From: Candidatus Competibacteraceae bacterium
GTDB lineage: Bacteria > Pseudomonadota > Gammaproteobacteria > Competibacterales > Competibacteraceae
Length of the DNA: 33,544 nt
Direction of reading: 5' to 3'
Assembly (NCBI GenBank): GCA_007695245.1
Contig: REEE01000212.1
Coordinates: 1-33,544 of the forward strand
Under the pieces are notes generated by a model. The model was not told the origin of the DNA, ran no database searches, and saw only the letters and a program-made list of their open reading frames with translations. Below are positions 7,920 to 16,405 of this stretch, piece by piece (within the stretch, counting starts at the first letter, position 1; each line of letters begins with the position of its first letter). A program made the translations under genes and the position numbers.

Positions 7920-8317
7920 GAAATCGGTTCCTGATTTTCCAAGGCCGCGAACGCCGCTTCATAATCGGCGTTTTCATTGGACATGACCACGCCCATAAAC
8001 GGTGGCAGGCTGTACTTCCCATCCTGTTTGTACTGCTCCCGGTGCAGACCGCTGACCACCACCGACCAGTCGAAGCCGACCAGCGTAAAGGCCCGGACCG
8101 GATAGAACCCTTTCATGGCGGTGATCTGCTCCCAACCGCGCGCCTGCATGGTGGCGATGCTCATGTTGGCCGCGCACATGTGGGCGAGCAGGTCCAACGT
8201 TGAATCGTTGAGCCGGTCGGGATAGGCGATCTGGTGCTCCAGCAGTTCGCCGCTACCCCGAAATTCAAACGCCGCCATGGCGCCCGGCAACCGCATCAAC
8301 GCATCGAGTGTGACCAT
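7916..8317 (-). CDS. DUF2173-like small protein, divergent middle gene of a triplet
   Basis: This 133-residue probable cytoplasmic protein starts MVTLDALMRLPGAMAAFEFRG, matching the N-termini of both neighbours. It then diverges: the P.RGW motif of the others is PVRAFTLVG here, and the conserved N-V/L-CxxD segment is replaced by a charged stretch (HREQYKQDGKYSLPPF) and a C-terminal helix (YEAAFAALENQ). I chose ATG 8317 because GGGGAG lies 7 bases upstream and the paralogues align from that Met; the open frame further upstream has no family resemblance. It ends in an ATGA overlap with the third gene. Function is unknown; the close coupling suggests that genes 2 and 3 are made in fixed proportion. 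Confidence 0.7.
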   Translation of the reverse strand: MVTLDALMRLPGAMAAFEFRGSGELLEHQIAYPDRLNDSTLDLLAHMCAANMSIATMQARGWEQITAMKGFYPVRAFTLVGFDWSVVVSGLHREQYKQDGKYSLPPFMGVVMSNENADYEAAFAALENQEPIS

Positions 8318-8367
8318 GAGTGATCTCCCCTTCCTGATTTTCTGGTTGGATCTAAATCGGCTCGCGT

Positions 8368-8724
8368 TCAGATCAGATGGGTGGATGCATGGGTCAGCGT
8401 CCCACGCATGAAGCGGACAATATCGTTGATCGAACCCTTGGCGTTGTCGATCATGCAGAAAACATTCGCCATCACGCACACCGTATGGCTGGGGCCATAC
8501 ACCACCCAGCCCCGGGCGGGATGCAGCCCGTTGCGCGGCCGCAGCGCTTCGAGCATTCCACCCTCCATGTTCACGCTCATGGTGGTGGCGCGGCAAATGA
8601 TGGAAGCCATGCGCGCGTGTTCCTCGGTCAGAACGCCCCGATAGGAAAACCGGTCGCCCCGGTAGGCGTATTCGCCGGCGGCGATGACCCCAGGCCGGGC
8701 CAGCAGGTCGGTCACAATGCTCAT
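8368..8724 (-). CDS. DUF2173-type small protein, first gene of a triplet
   Basis: This 118-residue protein without signal or membrane segments starts MSIVTDLLARPGVIAAGEY. Its core HPARGWVVYGPSHTVCVMANVFCMIDNAKGSINDIV aligns without gaps to TPPRGW...NLVCLVDSIDAPLNDI in the third gene, showing common descent. Four cysteines are present, two of them (in TVCVM and VFCMID) matched in the third protein (SVCGV, LVCLVD). The ATG at 8724 has GAGGA 10 bases upstream. It is the promoter-proximal gene of the triplet, with 50 bases before the second gene. The function is unknown. Family call is from recognition of DUF2173; a roadblock-like fold is inference. Confidence 0.72.
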   Translation of the reverse strand: MSIVTDLLARPGVIAAGEYAYRGDRFSYRGVLTEEHARMASIICRATTMSVNMEGGMLEALRPRNGLHPARGWVVYGPSHTVCVMANVFCMIDNAKGSINDIVRFMRGTLTHASTHLI

Positions 8725-9007
8725 GATGGTGGTATCCTCGGATGGTGTTATAAGGGTGGCCGGCCATGACGGCGTCCGAGCCAGCCCCCATTTTTTAAGG
8801 GCATCTTTTTATTAAACATAGTCAAAGCGGCGCAAAAATCCACAGAGTGTCACCGGTCATTGACCCTGTTTTAAAATCCGTCCCAATATCGCTCTCGAAC
8901 CGCGCCAATCCCCGAACTTTGTCCAGGATGGGATTTCATGGATTCGGTCGGTTCGTTATTGAAATCACTCCTTAAAAAACCACTCTTTACGTTTAGGAGG
9001 CCGCGCA
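8725..9007. other. Divergent intergenic region before the DUF2173 triplet and the lipoprotein gene
   Basis: These 283 bases must hold promoters for both directions. I see a minus-strand TTGACT (about 8818-8823) without a good -10 at proper distance, and TTGAAA near 8960 on the plus strand with only a poor -10. A weak hairpin (GCCC...GGGC around 8785-8805) is followed by T-rich sequence. No gene, tRNA or convincing operator was recognised. Confidence 0.4.
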
Positions 9008-10036
9008 ATGCTTCGCACTTTCGCGATGGGTGTTTTAATCGTTGGGTCGTTTTCGATCCTGGCGGGTTGCGGGGCGGCGGACAGCGTCGATTCCGCCGCC
9101 CCCGAGCGGGAAGCAACACCACCGCCCGCCATTCAAGGCGAGCCGACTGATTTGGAGCGGATCGCACCGCCGGCTTTCGAGACGACGCTGCGGTGCGGCG
9201 CGCAAGAAATCACCGTCGGCCATACCGAAGCGGAAGGGCTACGGCTGACCGTCGGCGATGAGACCTTCGATCTGCGTCCGGTGGAGGCGGCGTCCGGAGC
9301 CAAATATGCGGCGGTGAATGATCCCTCGACCACGTTCTGGAGCAAGGGCGACCGCGCGTTGCTGGAAGTCCGGGGCCAGGCGTATCCGGAATGCACGACC
9401 GTCGCCGACACGGCACCGGTCTTTCGCGCGACTGGCAACGAACCGGGCTGGTTGCTGGAGATTGGCGATCAGGATCTGACCTTGCTGAAGAACTATGGAG
9501 AAACCCGCCTGGTGGCGCCGACGCCGGTCCCCACCACGACGAATGGCGTCAATCAGTATGCCGTCGACGTCGATGGCCAGAACCTGACGGTGACGATTAC
9601 CGCGCGGCTTTGCGTGGATACCATGAGCGGCATGCCGCATCCCCATACGGTGACCGTGTCGCTCGATGATGAAAATCTGGAGGGTTGCGGCGGCGATCCA
9701 GCGACTTTGTTACACGGGGCCGAGTGGGTGGTTGGGGATCTCAATCGGGGCGCGCTCATCGAGCCATCGCGCGTGACCCTCAATTTTGCCGCGGACGGTC
9801 GCGTCTTTGGCCACGCCTCCTGCAACAACTACACCGGCGACTATGTCCTGACCGGCGAGAGCCTGACGATTCCCCAGACGGTGACAACCAGGATGGCCTG
9901 CGAACCCGAGTTGATGGCACAGGAAAGCCGGTTCCTCGAACTCCTGGAAAACATCCAGCGGTTCGAAATCGGCGCGGACGGCGCTCTCATCCTGCATACC
10001 GACGATCTGCGCACGATTACGGCGCGGCGCTCCTGA
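9008..10036 (+). CDS. Three-domain envelope lipoprotein: MliC-like + COG3650 + META/HslJ
   Basis: The 342-residue product begins with a lipoprotein signal, lipobox ILAGC with Cys 21, followed by a Pro-rich linker. Residues about 57-130 form an MliC-like domain: RCGAQ, the ASGAKY segment, FWSKG and a closing Cys near 129 as in membrane-bound inhibitors of c-type lysozyme. Residues about 137-228 match the COG3650 pattern (FRATGNEPGW...CVDTMSGMPHPHTV). Residues about 232-340 are a META domain like HslJ (GHASCNNYTGDY...TTRMACEPELM). The ATG at 9008 has a perfect AGGAGG 7 bases upstream. The likely place is the envelope, with a role in lysozyme resistance or envelope stress; this is inference from the domains. 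hrpB follows 29 bases later. Confidence 0.85.
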   Translation: MLRTFAMGVLIVGSFSILAGCGAADSVDSAAPEREATPPPAIQGEPTDLERIAPPAFETTLRCGAQEITVGHTEAEGLRLTVGDETFDLRPVEAASGAKYAAVNDPSTTFWSKGDRALLEVRGQAYPECTTVADTAPVFRATGNEPGWLLEIGDQDLTLLKNYGETRLVAPTPVPTTTNGVNQYAVDVDGQNLTVTITARLCVDTMSGMPHPHTVTVSLDDENLEGCGGDPATLLHGAEWVVGDLNRGALIEPSRVTLNFAADGRVFGHASCNNYTGDYVLTGESLTIPQTVTTRMACEPELMAQESRFLELLENIQRFEIGADGALILHTDDLRTITARRS

Positions 10037-10065
10037 CGCAGAGCGTGGACTGTCGAAGCGAAGTC

Positions 10066-12624
10066 GTGGTCGACGCATCAGCGGTTGCGTCACCCGCATC
10101 CGCGCCGACCTCCCTGCCCATCGAACCGGTGGTCCCGGCGATCCGCGCCGCGCTGCATCGCTCCACCGCTCTGGTGCTGCAAGCGCCGCCGGGGGCCGGC
10201 AAGACCACCCACGTTCCGCTGGCGCTGTTGGAGGAACCCTGGCTGGCCGGTCGCACCATTCTGCTGCTGGAGCCGCGCCGGTTGGCGGCGCGGGCGGCGG
10301 CGGCGCGCATGGCCAGCCGGCTCGGCGAACCGGTCGGCCGGACCGTGGGTTACCGCATCCGCTTCGAGCGCCAGATCTCGCGCCAGACCCGCATCGAAGT
10401 GCTGACCGAAGGCATTCTGACCCGTCGCCTGCAACGCGATCCGGCGCTGGACGGCGTGGGCCTGGTGATCTTCGACGAATTCCACGAACGCGGACTGCAT
10501 GCCGATCTGGCGTTGGCGCTGGCTTTGGACAGCCAGCGCGGCTTGCGCGAGGATCTGCGGTTGCTGGTGATGTCGGCGACGCTGGACGGCGCGGCGGTCG
10601 CCCGGTTGCTGGGGGATGCGCCCGTCGTCACCAGCGAAGGCCGCGCCTATCCCGTGACCCGACATTATCTGCCGCGCGATCCCGCCGGACTGGATCTCAA
10701 CAGCGTGGTTCGCGCCGTCGTCACCGCCCTCAACCGCCATCCCGGCGACCTGCTGGTGTTTCTCCCCGGCGGCGCGGAAATCCGGCGGACCCTGGATCGG
10801 CTGGAAGGAGAACCGGCTTGCGCCGGGCTGGCGCTTCTGCCCCTGTACGGCGACCTGCCGGGGAGCGATCAGCAGCGCGCCCTGCAACCGGACCCGAAAG
10901 GTCGGCGCAAAATCGTGCTGGCGACGCCCATCGCCGAAACCAGCCTGACCATTGAGGGGGTGAACGTGGTGGTGGATGCCGGCTGGACCCGCGTCCCGCG
11001 CTTCGACCCGCGCAGCGGTTTGACCCGTCTGGACACGGTGCGCATTTCCGCCGACGCCGCCGAACAGCGCGCCGGTCGGGCCGGACGGCTGGGGCCGGGC
11101 GTTTGCTACCGGCTGTGGAGCGAAGCGGCCCAAAGTCGTCTTCCGCCGCGCCGAACTCCGGAAATTCTCGAAGCCGATCTGGCCCCATTGGCGCTGGAAC
11201 TGGCGCACTGGGGCGTCGGCGACCCCACGGCGCTGGCCTGGCTCGATCCGCCGCCGGTCGGAGCATTGGCCCAGGCTCGTGCGCTGCTGACCGAACTGGA
11301 GGCGCTGGACGACCAGGGCCGCATCACTGTGACCGGGCAATCCCTGGCGGAACTGCCGGCCCATCCCCGGTTGGCGCATCTGCTGCGGCGCGGCGCGGCG
11401 CTTGGATCGGGCGCGCTGGCCGCCGATCTGGCCGCCCTGCTGGAAGAGCGTGATTTATTGCGCGGCGCGCACGCCTTCGGCAGCGACCTGACGGCGCGGC
11501 TGGAAGCCCTGCGCGCCTTCCGCCGCGACGGCCGCGACGGCGCAGGGCGCTGGCAGGCCGATCCCGGAGCCTGCGCCCGAGTCGAACAGGCGGCGCGGCG
11601 CTGGCGGCAAGGGTTGCGGCTCGCGGAGAATTCCGAACCGACGCTGGACGCCGCGACGGTCGGTCTGCTGCTGGCGCTGGCCTATCCCGACCGGGTTGCG
11701 CGCCGCCGCGACGGTGACGCGAACCGCTATCTGCTGGCCAACGGTCGCGGCGCGCGATTGCTGCCCGGCGATCCGCTCGCGGGGTGCGACTGGCTGGTGG
11801 CGGCGCAGTTGGAAGCCGGCGCCAGCGAGGGCCGGATTTGGCTGGCGGCACCGATCGATCCCGACGCTCTGGCAACGCAACTGGCCACCCGTTTGCGAAC
11901 CGTCGCCGAAGTGCGCTGGGACGCGCGGCAGGCGGCGGTGGTCGCGCGCCGGGAGCGGCGGTTGGGCGCCTTGGCGCTGAGCGGCGGACCGTTGGCGGAC
12001 CCCGATCCGGAAGCGGTGCTCCGAGCGATGCTGGAGGGAGTGCGGCAACTGGGCATCGCCAGCCTGCCGTGGACTCGTGAGTTGCGCGACTGGCAGGCGC
12101 GGGTCTTGTCGTTGCGGCATTGGTTTCCCGAGGACGGGTGGCCGGATTTGGCCGACGCGGCGTTGACCGAATATCTCGAAGACTGGCTGGGGCCGTGGCT
12201 GGATGGTCTCACTCGACGCGAGCATTTGTCGCGGCTGGATTTAGCGGCGGCGCTGCACGGTTTGCTCGATGGGCGGCTGCGGGCGCACTTGAACGAGCTG
12301 GCACCGACGCATTGGCTCGCGCCCAGCGGTTCGCGGGTGCGCTTGCGCTATACGCCGGGCGAGCCGCCGATGCTGGCGGTGAAGTTGCAGGAATTGTTCG
12401 GCCTGCCCGATACGCCGCGCATCGCCGAGGGGCGGATCGCGGTCACGCTGCATCTGCTGTCGCCGGCGCAACGGCCGATTCAGGTCACCCAGGATTTGCG
12501 CGGGTTCTGGGAGCGAACCTACGCGGAAGTGAAGAAGGAGTTGAAGGGCCGCTATCCCAAGCATCCCTGGCCGGACGATCCCTGGACCGCGACGCCGACC
12601 CGGCGCGCGCGGCCGGGTCGGTAA
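10066..12624 (+). CDS. hrpB: ATP-dependent RNA helicase HrpB
   Basis: This DEAH/RHA-type helicase has motif I APPGAGKTT (about 40-48), Ia LEPRRLAARAAA, II DEFH (137-140), III SAT, V-like TPIAETSLTIEGV and VI QRAGRAGR (334-341). A helicase-associated region and the long HrpB-specific C-terminal domain follow, ending in the typical KELKGRYPKHPWPDDPW. No ATG lies near the conserved N-terminus (LPIEPVVPAIRAAL). I chose GTG 10066, with GAAG 7 bases upstream; GTG 10045 is possible. The open frame continues leftward inside the lipoprotein gene but shows no family resemblance there. The resulting 852 residues are usual for HrpB. The cellular role of HrpB is not well defined. It is convergent with galU. 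Confidence 0.93.
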   Translation: MVDASAVASPASAPTSLPIEPVVPAIRAALHRSTALVLQAPPGAGKTTHVPLALLEEPWLAGRTILLLEPRRLAARAAAARMASRLGEPVGRTVGYRIRFERQISRQTRIEVLTEGILTRRLQRDPALDGVGLVIFDEFHERGLHADLALALALDSQRGLREDLRLLVMSATLDGAAVARLLGDAPVVTSEGRAYPVTRHYLPRDPAGLDLNSVVRAVVTALNRHPGDLLVFLPGGAEIRRTLDRLEGEPACAGLALLPLYGDLPGSDQQRALQPDPKGRRKIVLATPIAETSLTIEGVNVVVDAGWTRVPRFDPRSGLTRLDTVRISADAAEQRAGRAGRLGPGVCYRLWSEAAQSRLPPRRTPEILEADLAPLALELAHWGVGDPTALAWLDPPPVGALAQARALLTELEALDDQGRITVTGQSLAELPAHPRLAHLLRRGAALGSGALAADLAALLEERDLLRGAHAFGSDLTARLEALRAFRRDGRDGAGRWQADPGACARVEQAARRWRQGLRLAENSEPTLDAATVGLLLALAYPDRVARRRDGDANRYLLANGRGARLLPGDPLAGCDWLVAAQLEAGASEGRIWLAAPIDPDALATQLATRLRTVAEVRWDARQAAVVARRERRLGALALSGGPLADPDPEAVLRAMLEGVRQLGIASLPWTRELRDWQARVLSLRHWFPEDGWPDLADAALTEYLEDWLGPWLDGLTRREHLSRLDLAAALHGLLDGRLRAHLNELAPTHWLAPSGSRVRLRYTPGEPPMLAVKLQELFGLPDTPRIAEGRIAVTLHLLSPAQRPIQVTQDLRGFWERTYAEVKKELKGRYPKHPWPDDPWTATPTRRARPGR

Positions 12625-12687
12625 TCAATTCACTGGTTGAGTTTTATGTGCGCTCAATAGTTCGGACAGTTGAACCCTTGGGCGCCG

Positions 12688-13596
12688 TCATGGGGGATCG
12701 GCCTTCACGGCGGACAAAAAACCACCGGTTTGCAGATAATTTCTAAACCGCTCGCCCAGTTCCGGATGGCGCAATCCATATTCGACGGTCGCGACCAGAT
12801 AACCCAGTTTGCTGCCGCAGTCGTGGCGCCGGCCCGAAAATTCGTAGGCCAAAACCTGCTCCTCGTGCAGCAACGCGGCAATGCCGTCGGTGAGCTGGAT
12901 TTCGTTGCCGGCACCACGCTCAATGTTCGTGAGCAGATCGAAGATCCGCGGCGTGAGGATGTAACGACCCACCACCGCCAGATCGGACGGCGCGTTTTCC
13001 GGCTTCGGCTTCTCAACGATGTCTTCCACATTGCTGAGTCGGGTGGCGAACGGCAGGGGGTGGACGATGCCGTACTTTTCGGACTCCGACTTCGGCACCC
13101 GCTCCACGCCCAGGATCGAACACTGGTATTTGTTGAAATGCCGGGTCATCTGGCTCAGCGCCCCGCCTTCGCGAGCATCTTCCTCGATCAGATCGTCGGC
13201 CAGGATCACCGCGAAGGGCTCGTCGCCCACCACCGGCCGGGCGCACAGCACCGCATGGCCCAGACCCAGCGCCTCGGCCTGGCGGACGTAGACGCATTCC
13301 ACGCCGTTCGGCACGATGTTGCGCACGACTTCCAGCAGATCGGTTTTGCCGCGCACCTCCAGCTCCGCCTCCAGTTCGTAAGCCTTGTCGAAATGATCGG
13401 CGATGGCGTTCTTGGTGCGGCCGATGATAAACACCAGGGTTTCCACCCCCGCCGCCACCGCCTCCTCCACGCCGTACTGGATCAGCGGCTTGTCCACGAT
13501 GGGCAGCATTTCCTTGGGGCTGGCCTTGGTGGCCGGCAGGAACCGCGTCCCGAGGCCAGCCACCGGGAAAACCGCCTTGCGCACTTGCCTTTTCAC
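12688..13596 (-). CDS. galU: UTP--glucose-1-phosphate uridylyltransferase
   Basis: GalU makes UDP-glucose from UTP and glucose-1-phosphate for surface polysaccharides and trehalose or osmolyte synthesis. The nucleotide-binding start is [19 protein letters not shown] with [18 protein letters not shown], the segment around EKYGIV and [14 protein letters not shown] are also typical. I chose GTG 13596 because GGAGG lies 9 bases upstream and it places the conserved RKAVFPVAG six residues from the N-terminus; this gives 302 residues, the usual length. A TTG at 13644 would add 16 residues but has no support. The gene is 60 bases downstream of glnD and probably cotranscribed. An 18-codon frame bridges the gap between them. 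Confidence 0.95.
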   Translation of the reverse strand: MKRQVRKAVFPVAGLGTRFLPATKASPKEMLPIVDKPLIQYGVEEAVAAGVETLVFIIGRTKNAIADHFDKAYELEAELEVRGKTDLLEVVRNIVPNGVECVYVRQAEALGLGHAVLCARPVVGDEPFAVILADDLIEEDAREGGALSQMTRHFNKYQCSILGVERVPKSESEKYGIVHPLPFATRLSNVEDIVEKPKPENAPSDLAVVGRYILTPRIFDLLTNIERGAGNEIQLTDGIAALLHEEQVLAYEFSGRRHDCGSKLGYLVATVEYGLRHPELGERFRNYLQTGGFLSAVKADPP

Positions 13597-13656
13597 TTCG
13601 GGATGCCTCCGCGGGTTAAAAATGTCTCGAACGCTGCTGGCCAAACCATGGAACGC

Positions 13657-16356
13657 CTACTCCTCTCCTGAATCCAGTTGTTCGACCAGGGCCTCGCGCA
13701 AGGCCGCGTATTTCTGGGGATCGTTCAAGGGCCGATTCTCGCGGTCGGTGACGAAAAACAGGTCCTCGACCCGGGCGCCGATGGTGGCGATTTTGGCGTT
13801 GTGCAACTGGACCCCGCACTCCATGAACACCTTCCCCACCCGGCACAGCAATCCAGGCCGATCCCAGGACACCAGTTCCACCACCGTCCGATCGTTGGCG
13901 GTCTCCTCGCGGAAGGACACCAGAGTCGGCATCTGGAAAGCGCGCTGAATCCGCGAGATGTGCCGGCTGGGCAACGGCGGCGTGAGATCCGGGCGGTTCA
14001 GGGCATGCGACAGACTCGAGGTGATTTCCTTGATGCGCGCTCGCTCGCGGATGGGCGCGCCGGAATCCTCCAGCACCGTGAAACTGTCGAGAGTGTAACC
14101 GCCGTGGCCGGTGATGATCCGGGCATCGAGAATGTTCAGCCCCAACTGATCGAGGATGGAGGTGATCAGCGCGAACAAATTGTCCTGGTCGCGGGTGTAA
14201 ATAAAGATTTCGGTGCCGCCCCGTTCCGGATCGTCGCGCGTCATGACCAGCGGCCGGTCGTTGTGGCCTTTTTTAAGGATCGCCCGGGTATGCCAGGAAA
14301 TCTCGTCGGCGGCGTGGCGCAGGAAATAATCATCGCCGAAGCTTTCCCACACCCGGTTGATGCGTTCCTCATCGATGCGGGTCGCATGCAATCGGCGCCG
14401 CGCCTGCGCCTGAATCTCGCGAATGCGCTCTTCCTTGTCGATCGGGTTGTCCAGCCCCCGGCGCAGCGCCTGGCGCGTCGCGCTGTAGAGCTGCCACAGC
14501 AGCGAGGCTCGCCAAGTGTTCCACAGCTTGGGATTGGTGCCGCGGATATCGGCGACCGTCAGCAGGTACAGATAGTCCAGATGCATCTGGTCGCCCATCC
14601 GGCGGGCGAAGGCATGAATGACCTCGGGATCGTGGATATCTTTCTTCTGCGCGGTCAGCGACAACGTCAGGTGATGGCGCACCAGCCAGGCCACCAGTCG
14701 CGTGTCGAAGCTGCTGAGCCCGTGCCGACGGCAGAAGCGTTCGGCATCCTCGGCACCCAGTTCGGAATGATCTCCACCGCGACCCTTGGCGATATCGTGG
14801 TACAGACCGGCGATATAGAGCAATTCCGGTTTGGGCAACCGATCCATGATGGCGTTGCAATGCGGCAATATCTCGGTGAACTGCGGCAGATAGAACCGTC
14901 GCAGGTTGCGCACCACGAATAATATGTGCTGGTCCACCGTGTAGGCGTGGAACAGGTCGTATTGCATGCGGCCGACGATCTGGCCGAATTCCGGCAGATA
15001 GGCCGGCAAGACCCCATAGGCGTTCATCAGCCGCAGTTGCCAGGTGACGCCGTGGGGTTGGCGCAGGATTTCCATGAGCAGACTGCGCGTCCGCATGTCC
15101 TTGCGAAACTTGTCGTCGATCAAGGGCAGGTGGTCGCGGATCAGCCGGATGGTGGTGGCCCGAATACCCTTGAGCTCCGGGTGCTGTTGCAGCATCAGGA
15201 AGATTTCCAACAGGGCGAAGGGGTAACGCAGAAAGACGTTGGGCTGGGTCACTTCCAGGTAGCCGCGGCGCGCCTGAAAGCGCCGATTGATGGGGTGCGG
15301 CTCGTCGGGATCGTCGGCCAGCAGGATCGCCTCCTCGAACAACTGCAACAGCATCTCGTTCATCTGGCTCAGGGCGGTGACCGCGCGATAGTAGCGCTGC
15401 ATGAATTGCTCGACTCCCAGGTTATGATCCTGATCCTGGTAGCCGAACTGTTGGGCGATGCGCCGCTGGTGATCGAACAGGAGGTTGTCCTCGCGCCGCC
15501 CGGTCAGCACGTGCAGGGCGAACCGCACCTGCCAGAGAAAGTTGCGGCCCTCGATCAGTTCCTCATATTCGCGCGCGCTCAGAAAGCCGTGGTCGATCAA
15601 TTCCCGCAGGGTGCTGGCGCCGAAGTGGCGCTTGGCGACCCACCCGATCATCTGCAAGTCGCGCAGGCCGCCGGGGCCGTCCTTGATATTCGGTTCCAGG
15701 TTGAAGGCGGTTTCGTTGTATTTCTGGCAGCGCTGGCAGCGTTCCTGACGCTTGAACTCGAAGAAGGCGGCGTCCGGCCAGATCCGATCCGGCCCGGTGA
15801 CGGCGCGCATCCGCTCGAACAGCGCCGGCGAACCCGTCAGCAGTCGGGCTTCCATCAGGCTGGTGGCGATGGTGATATCGGCGGCGCCCTCGCGGGCGCA
15901 ATCCTCGACCGTGCGCACGCTGTGCCCGACTTCCAAGCCGATATCCCACAGGAAAGTGAGCAAATCCTCCAATCCGGACTGGCGGCCTGCCAGCGCCTGG
16001 TCGCCCAGCAGAATCATGATATCCACATCCGATCCGGGATGCAGTTCGCCGCGCCCGTAGCCGCCGACCGCCACCAGCGCCAGGTCCGCCGCCTCCGCCT
16101 CGAAAAAACGCAGCCAGGCCCGTTGCAACAGTTCGTCCATCAGACGGGCGCGAATCGGCACCAATTCGTGAGCGGGCGCACCTTGCCGGAACCGTTCTAC
16201 CAGGCGGGCGTCGCTGTTTTGGAGCAGGGCGCGAAACGGCGCGAGCGGCGTGGCGGCCGCGGCGGATTCGCGCTCGAACGCGGCGGCGTCGAACGCGGCC
16301 TCGCGCGCGGCGGGCGGGGGGGGGACGGGCATGAGCGCGGAGCTGGAGAGGGCCAT
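13657..16356 (-). CDS. glnD: Bifunctional uridylyltransferase/uridylyl-removing enzyme GlnD
   Basis: GlnD senses glutamine and adds or removes UMP on the PII protein, controlling glutamine synthetase and nitrogen regulation. The 899 residues contain the nucleotidyltransferase motif GGYGRGELHPGSDVD (98-112), the PII-uridylyltransferase-specific middle, an HD hydrolase domain (YHDIAKGRGGDHSELG, His 520-Asp 521) and two C-terminal ACT domains (from about 714 and about 822). All catalytic parts look intact. The N-terminal 35 residues are Ala/Pro-rich and poorly conserved, and no strong ribosome-binding site precedes ATG 16356, so the start could be slightly further in, for example at Met 9. It lies 49 bases downstream of map, the same arrangement as in other Gammaproteobacteria. 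Confidence 0.96.
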   Translation of the reverse strand: MALSSSALMPVPPPPAAREAAFDAAAFERESAAAATPLAPFRALLQNSDARLVERFRQGAPAHELVPIRARLMDELLQRAWLRFFEAEAADLALVAVGGYGRGELHPGSDVDIMILLGDQALAGRQSGLEDLLTFLWDIGLEVGHSVRTVEDCAREGAADITIATSLMEARLLTGSPALFERMRAVTGPDRIWPDAAFFEFKRQERCQRCQKYNETAFNLEPNIKDGPGGLRDLQMIGWVAKRHFGASTLRELIDHGFLSAREYEELIEGRNFLWQVRFALHVLTGRREDNLLFDHQRRIAQQFGYQDQDHNLGVEQFMQRYYRAVTALSQMNEMLLQLFEEAILLADDPDEPHPINRRFQARRGYLEVTQPNVFLRYPFALLEIFLMLQQHPELKGIRATTIRLIRDHLPLIDDKFRKDMRTRSLLMEILRQPHGVTWQLRLMNAYGVLPAYLPEFGQIVGRMQYDLFHAYTVDQHILFVVRNLRRFYLPQFTEILPHCNAIMDRLPKPELLYIAGLYHDIAKGRGGDHSELGAEDAERFCRRHGLSSFDTRLVAWLVRHHLTLSLTAQKKDIHDPEVIHAFARRMGDQMHLDYLYLLTVADIRGTNPKLWNTWRASLLWQLYSATRQALRRGLDNPIDKEERIREIQAQARRRLHATRIDEERINRVWESFGDDYFLRHAADEISWHTRAILKKGHNDRPLVMTRDDPERGGTEIFIYTRDQDNLFALITSILDQLGLNILDARIITGHGGYTLDSFTVLEDSGAPIRERARIKEITSSLSHALNRPDLTPPLPSRHISRIQRAFQMPTLVSFREETANDRTVVELVSWDRPGLLCRVGKVFMECGVQLHNAKIATIGARVEDLFFVTDRENRPLNDPQKYAALREALVEQLDSGEE

Positions 16357-16405
16357 GGGGTTTTTCGGGAGAGGTGGCGGAATTCGCGAGCGGGCGGCCG
16401 AGCGG

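Noticed and set aside
8318-8791. Upstream extension of the middle DUF2173-like gene
   Set aside because: It overlaps the first gene of the triplet in another frame; the paralogues align from ATG 8317, which has its own GGGGAG.
9685-10065. Extended N-terminus of hrpB reaching into the lipoprotein gene
   Set aside because: The first 120 codons of that frame have no family resemblance and overlap a well-supported gene with a perfect ribosome-binding site; GTG 10066 or 10045 is more likely.
10090-11379. 429-codon open frame opposite hrpB
   Set aside because: Antisense shadow with Gln/Arg-rich composition; the helicase motifs lie on the plus strand.
12625-12687. Bidirectional terminator between hrpB and galU
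   Set aside because: Only a 5-bp TTGAG/CTCAA stem with an 11-base loop is present and no T-run follows, too weak to call.
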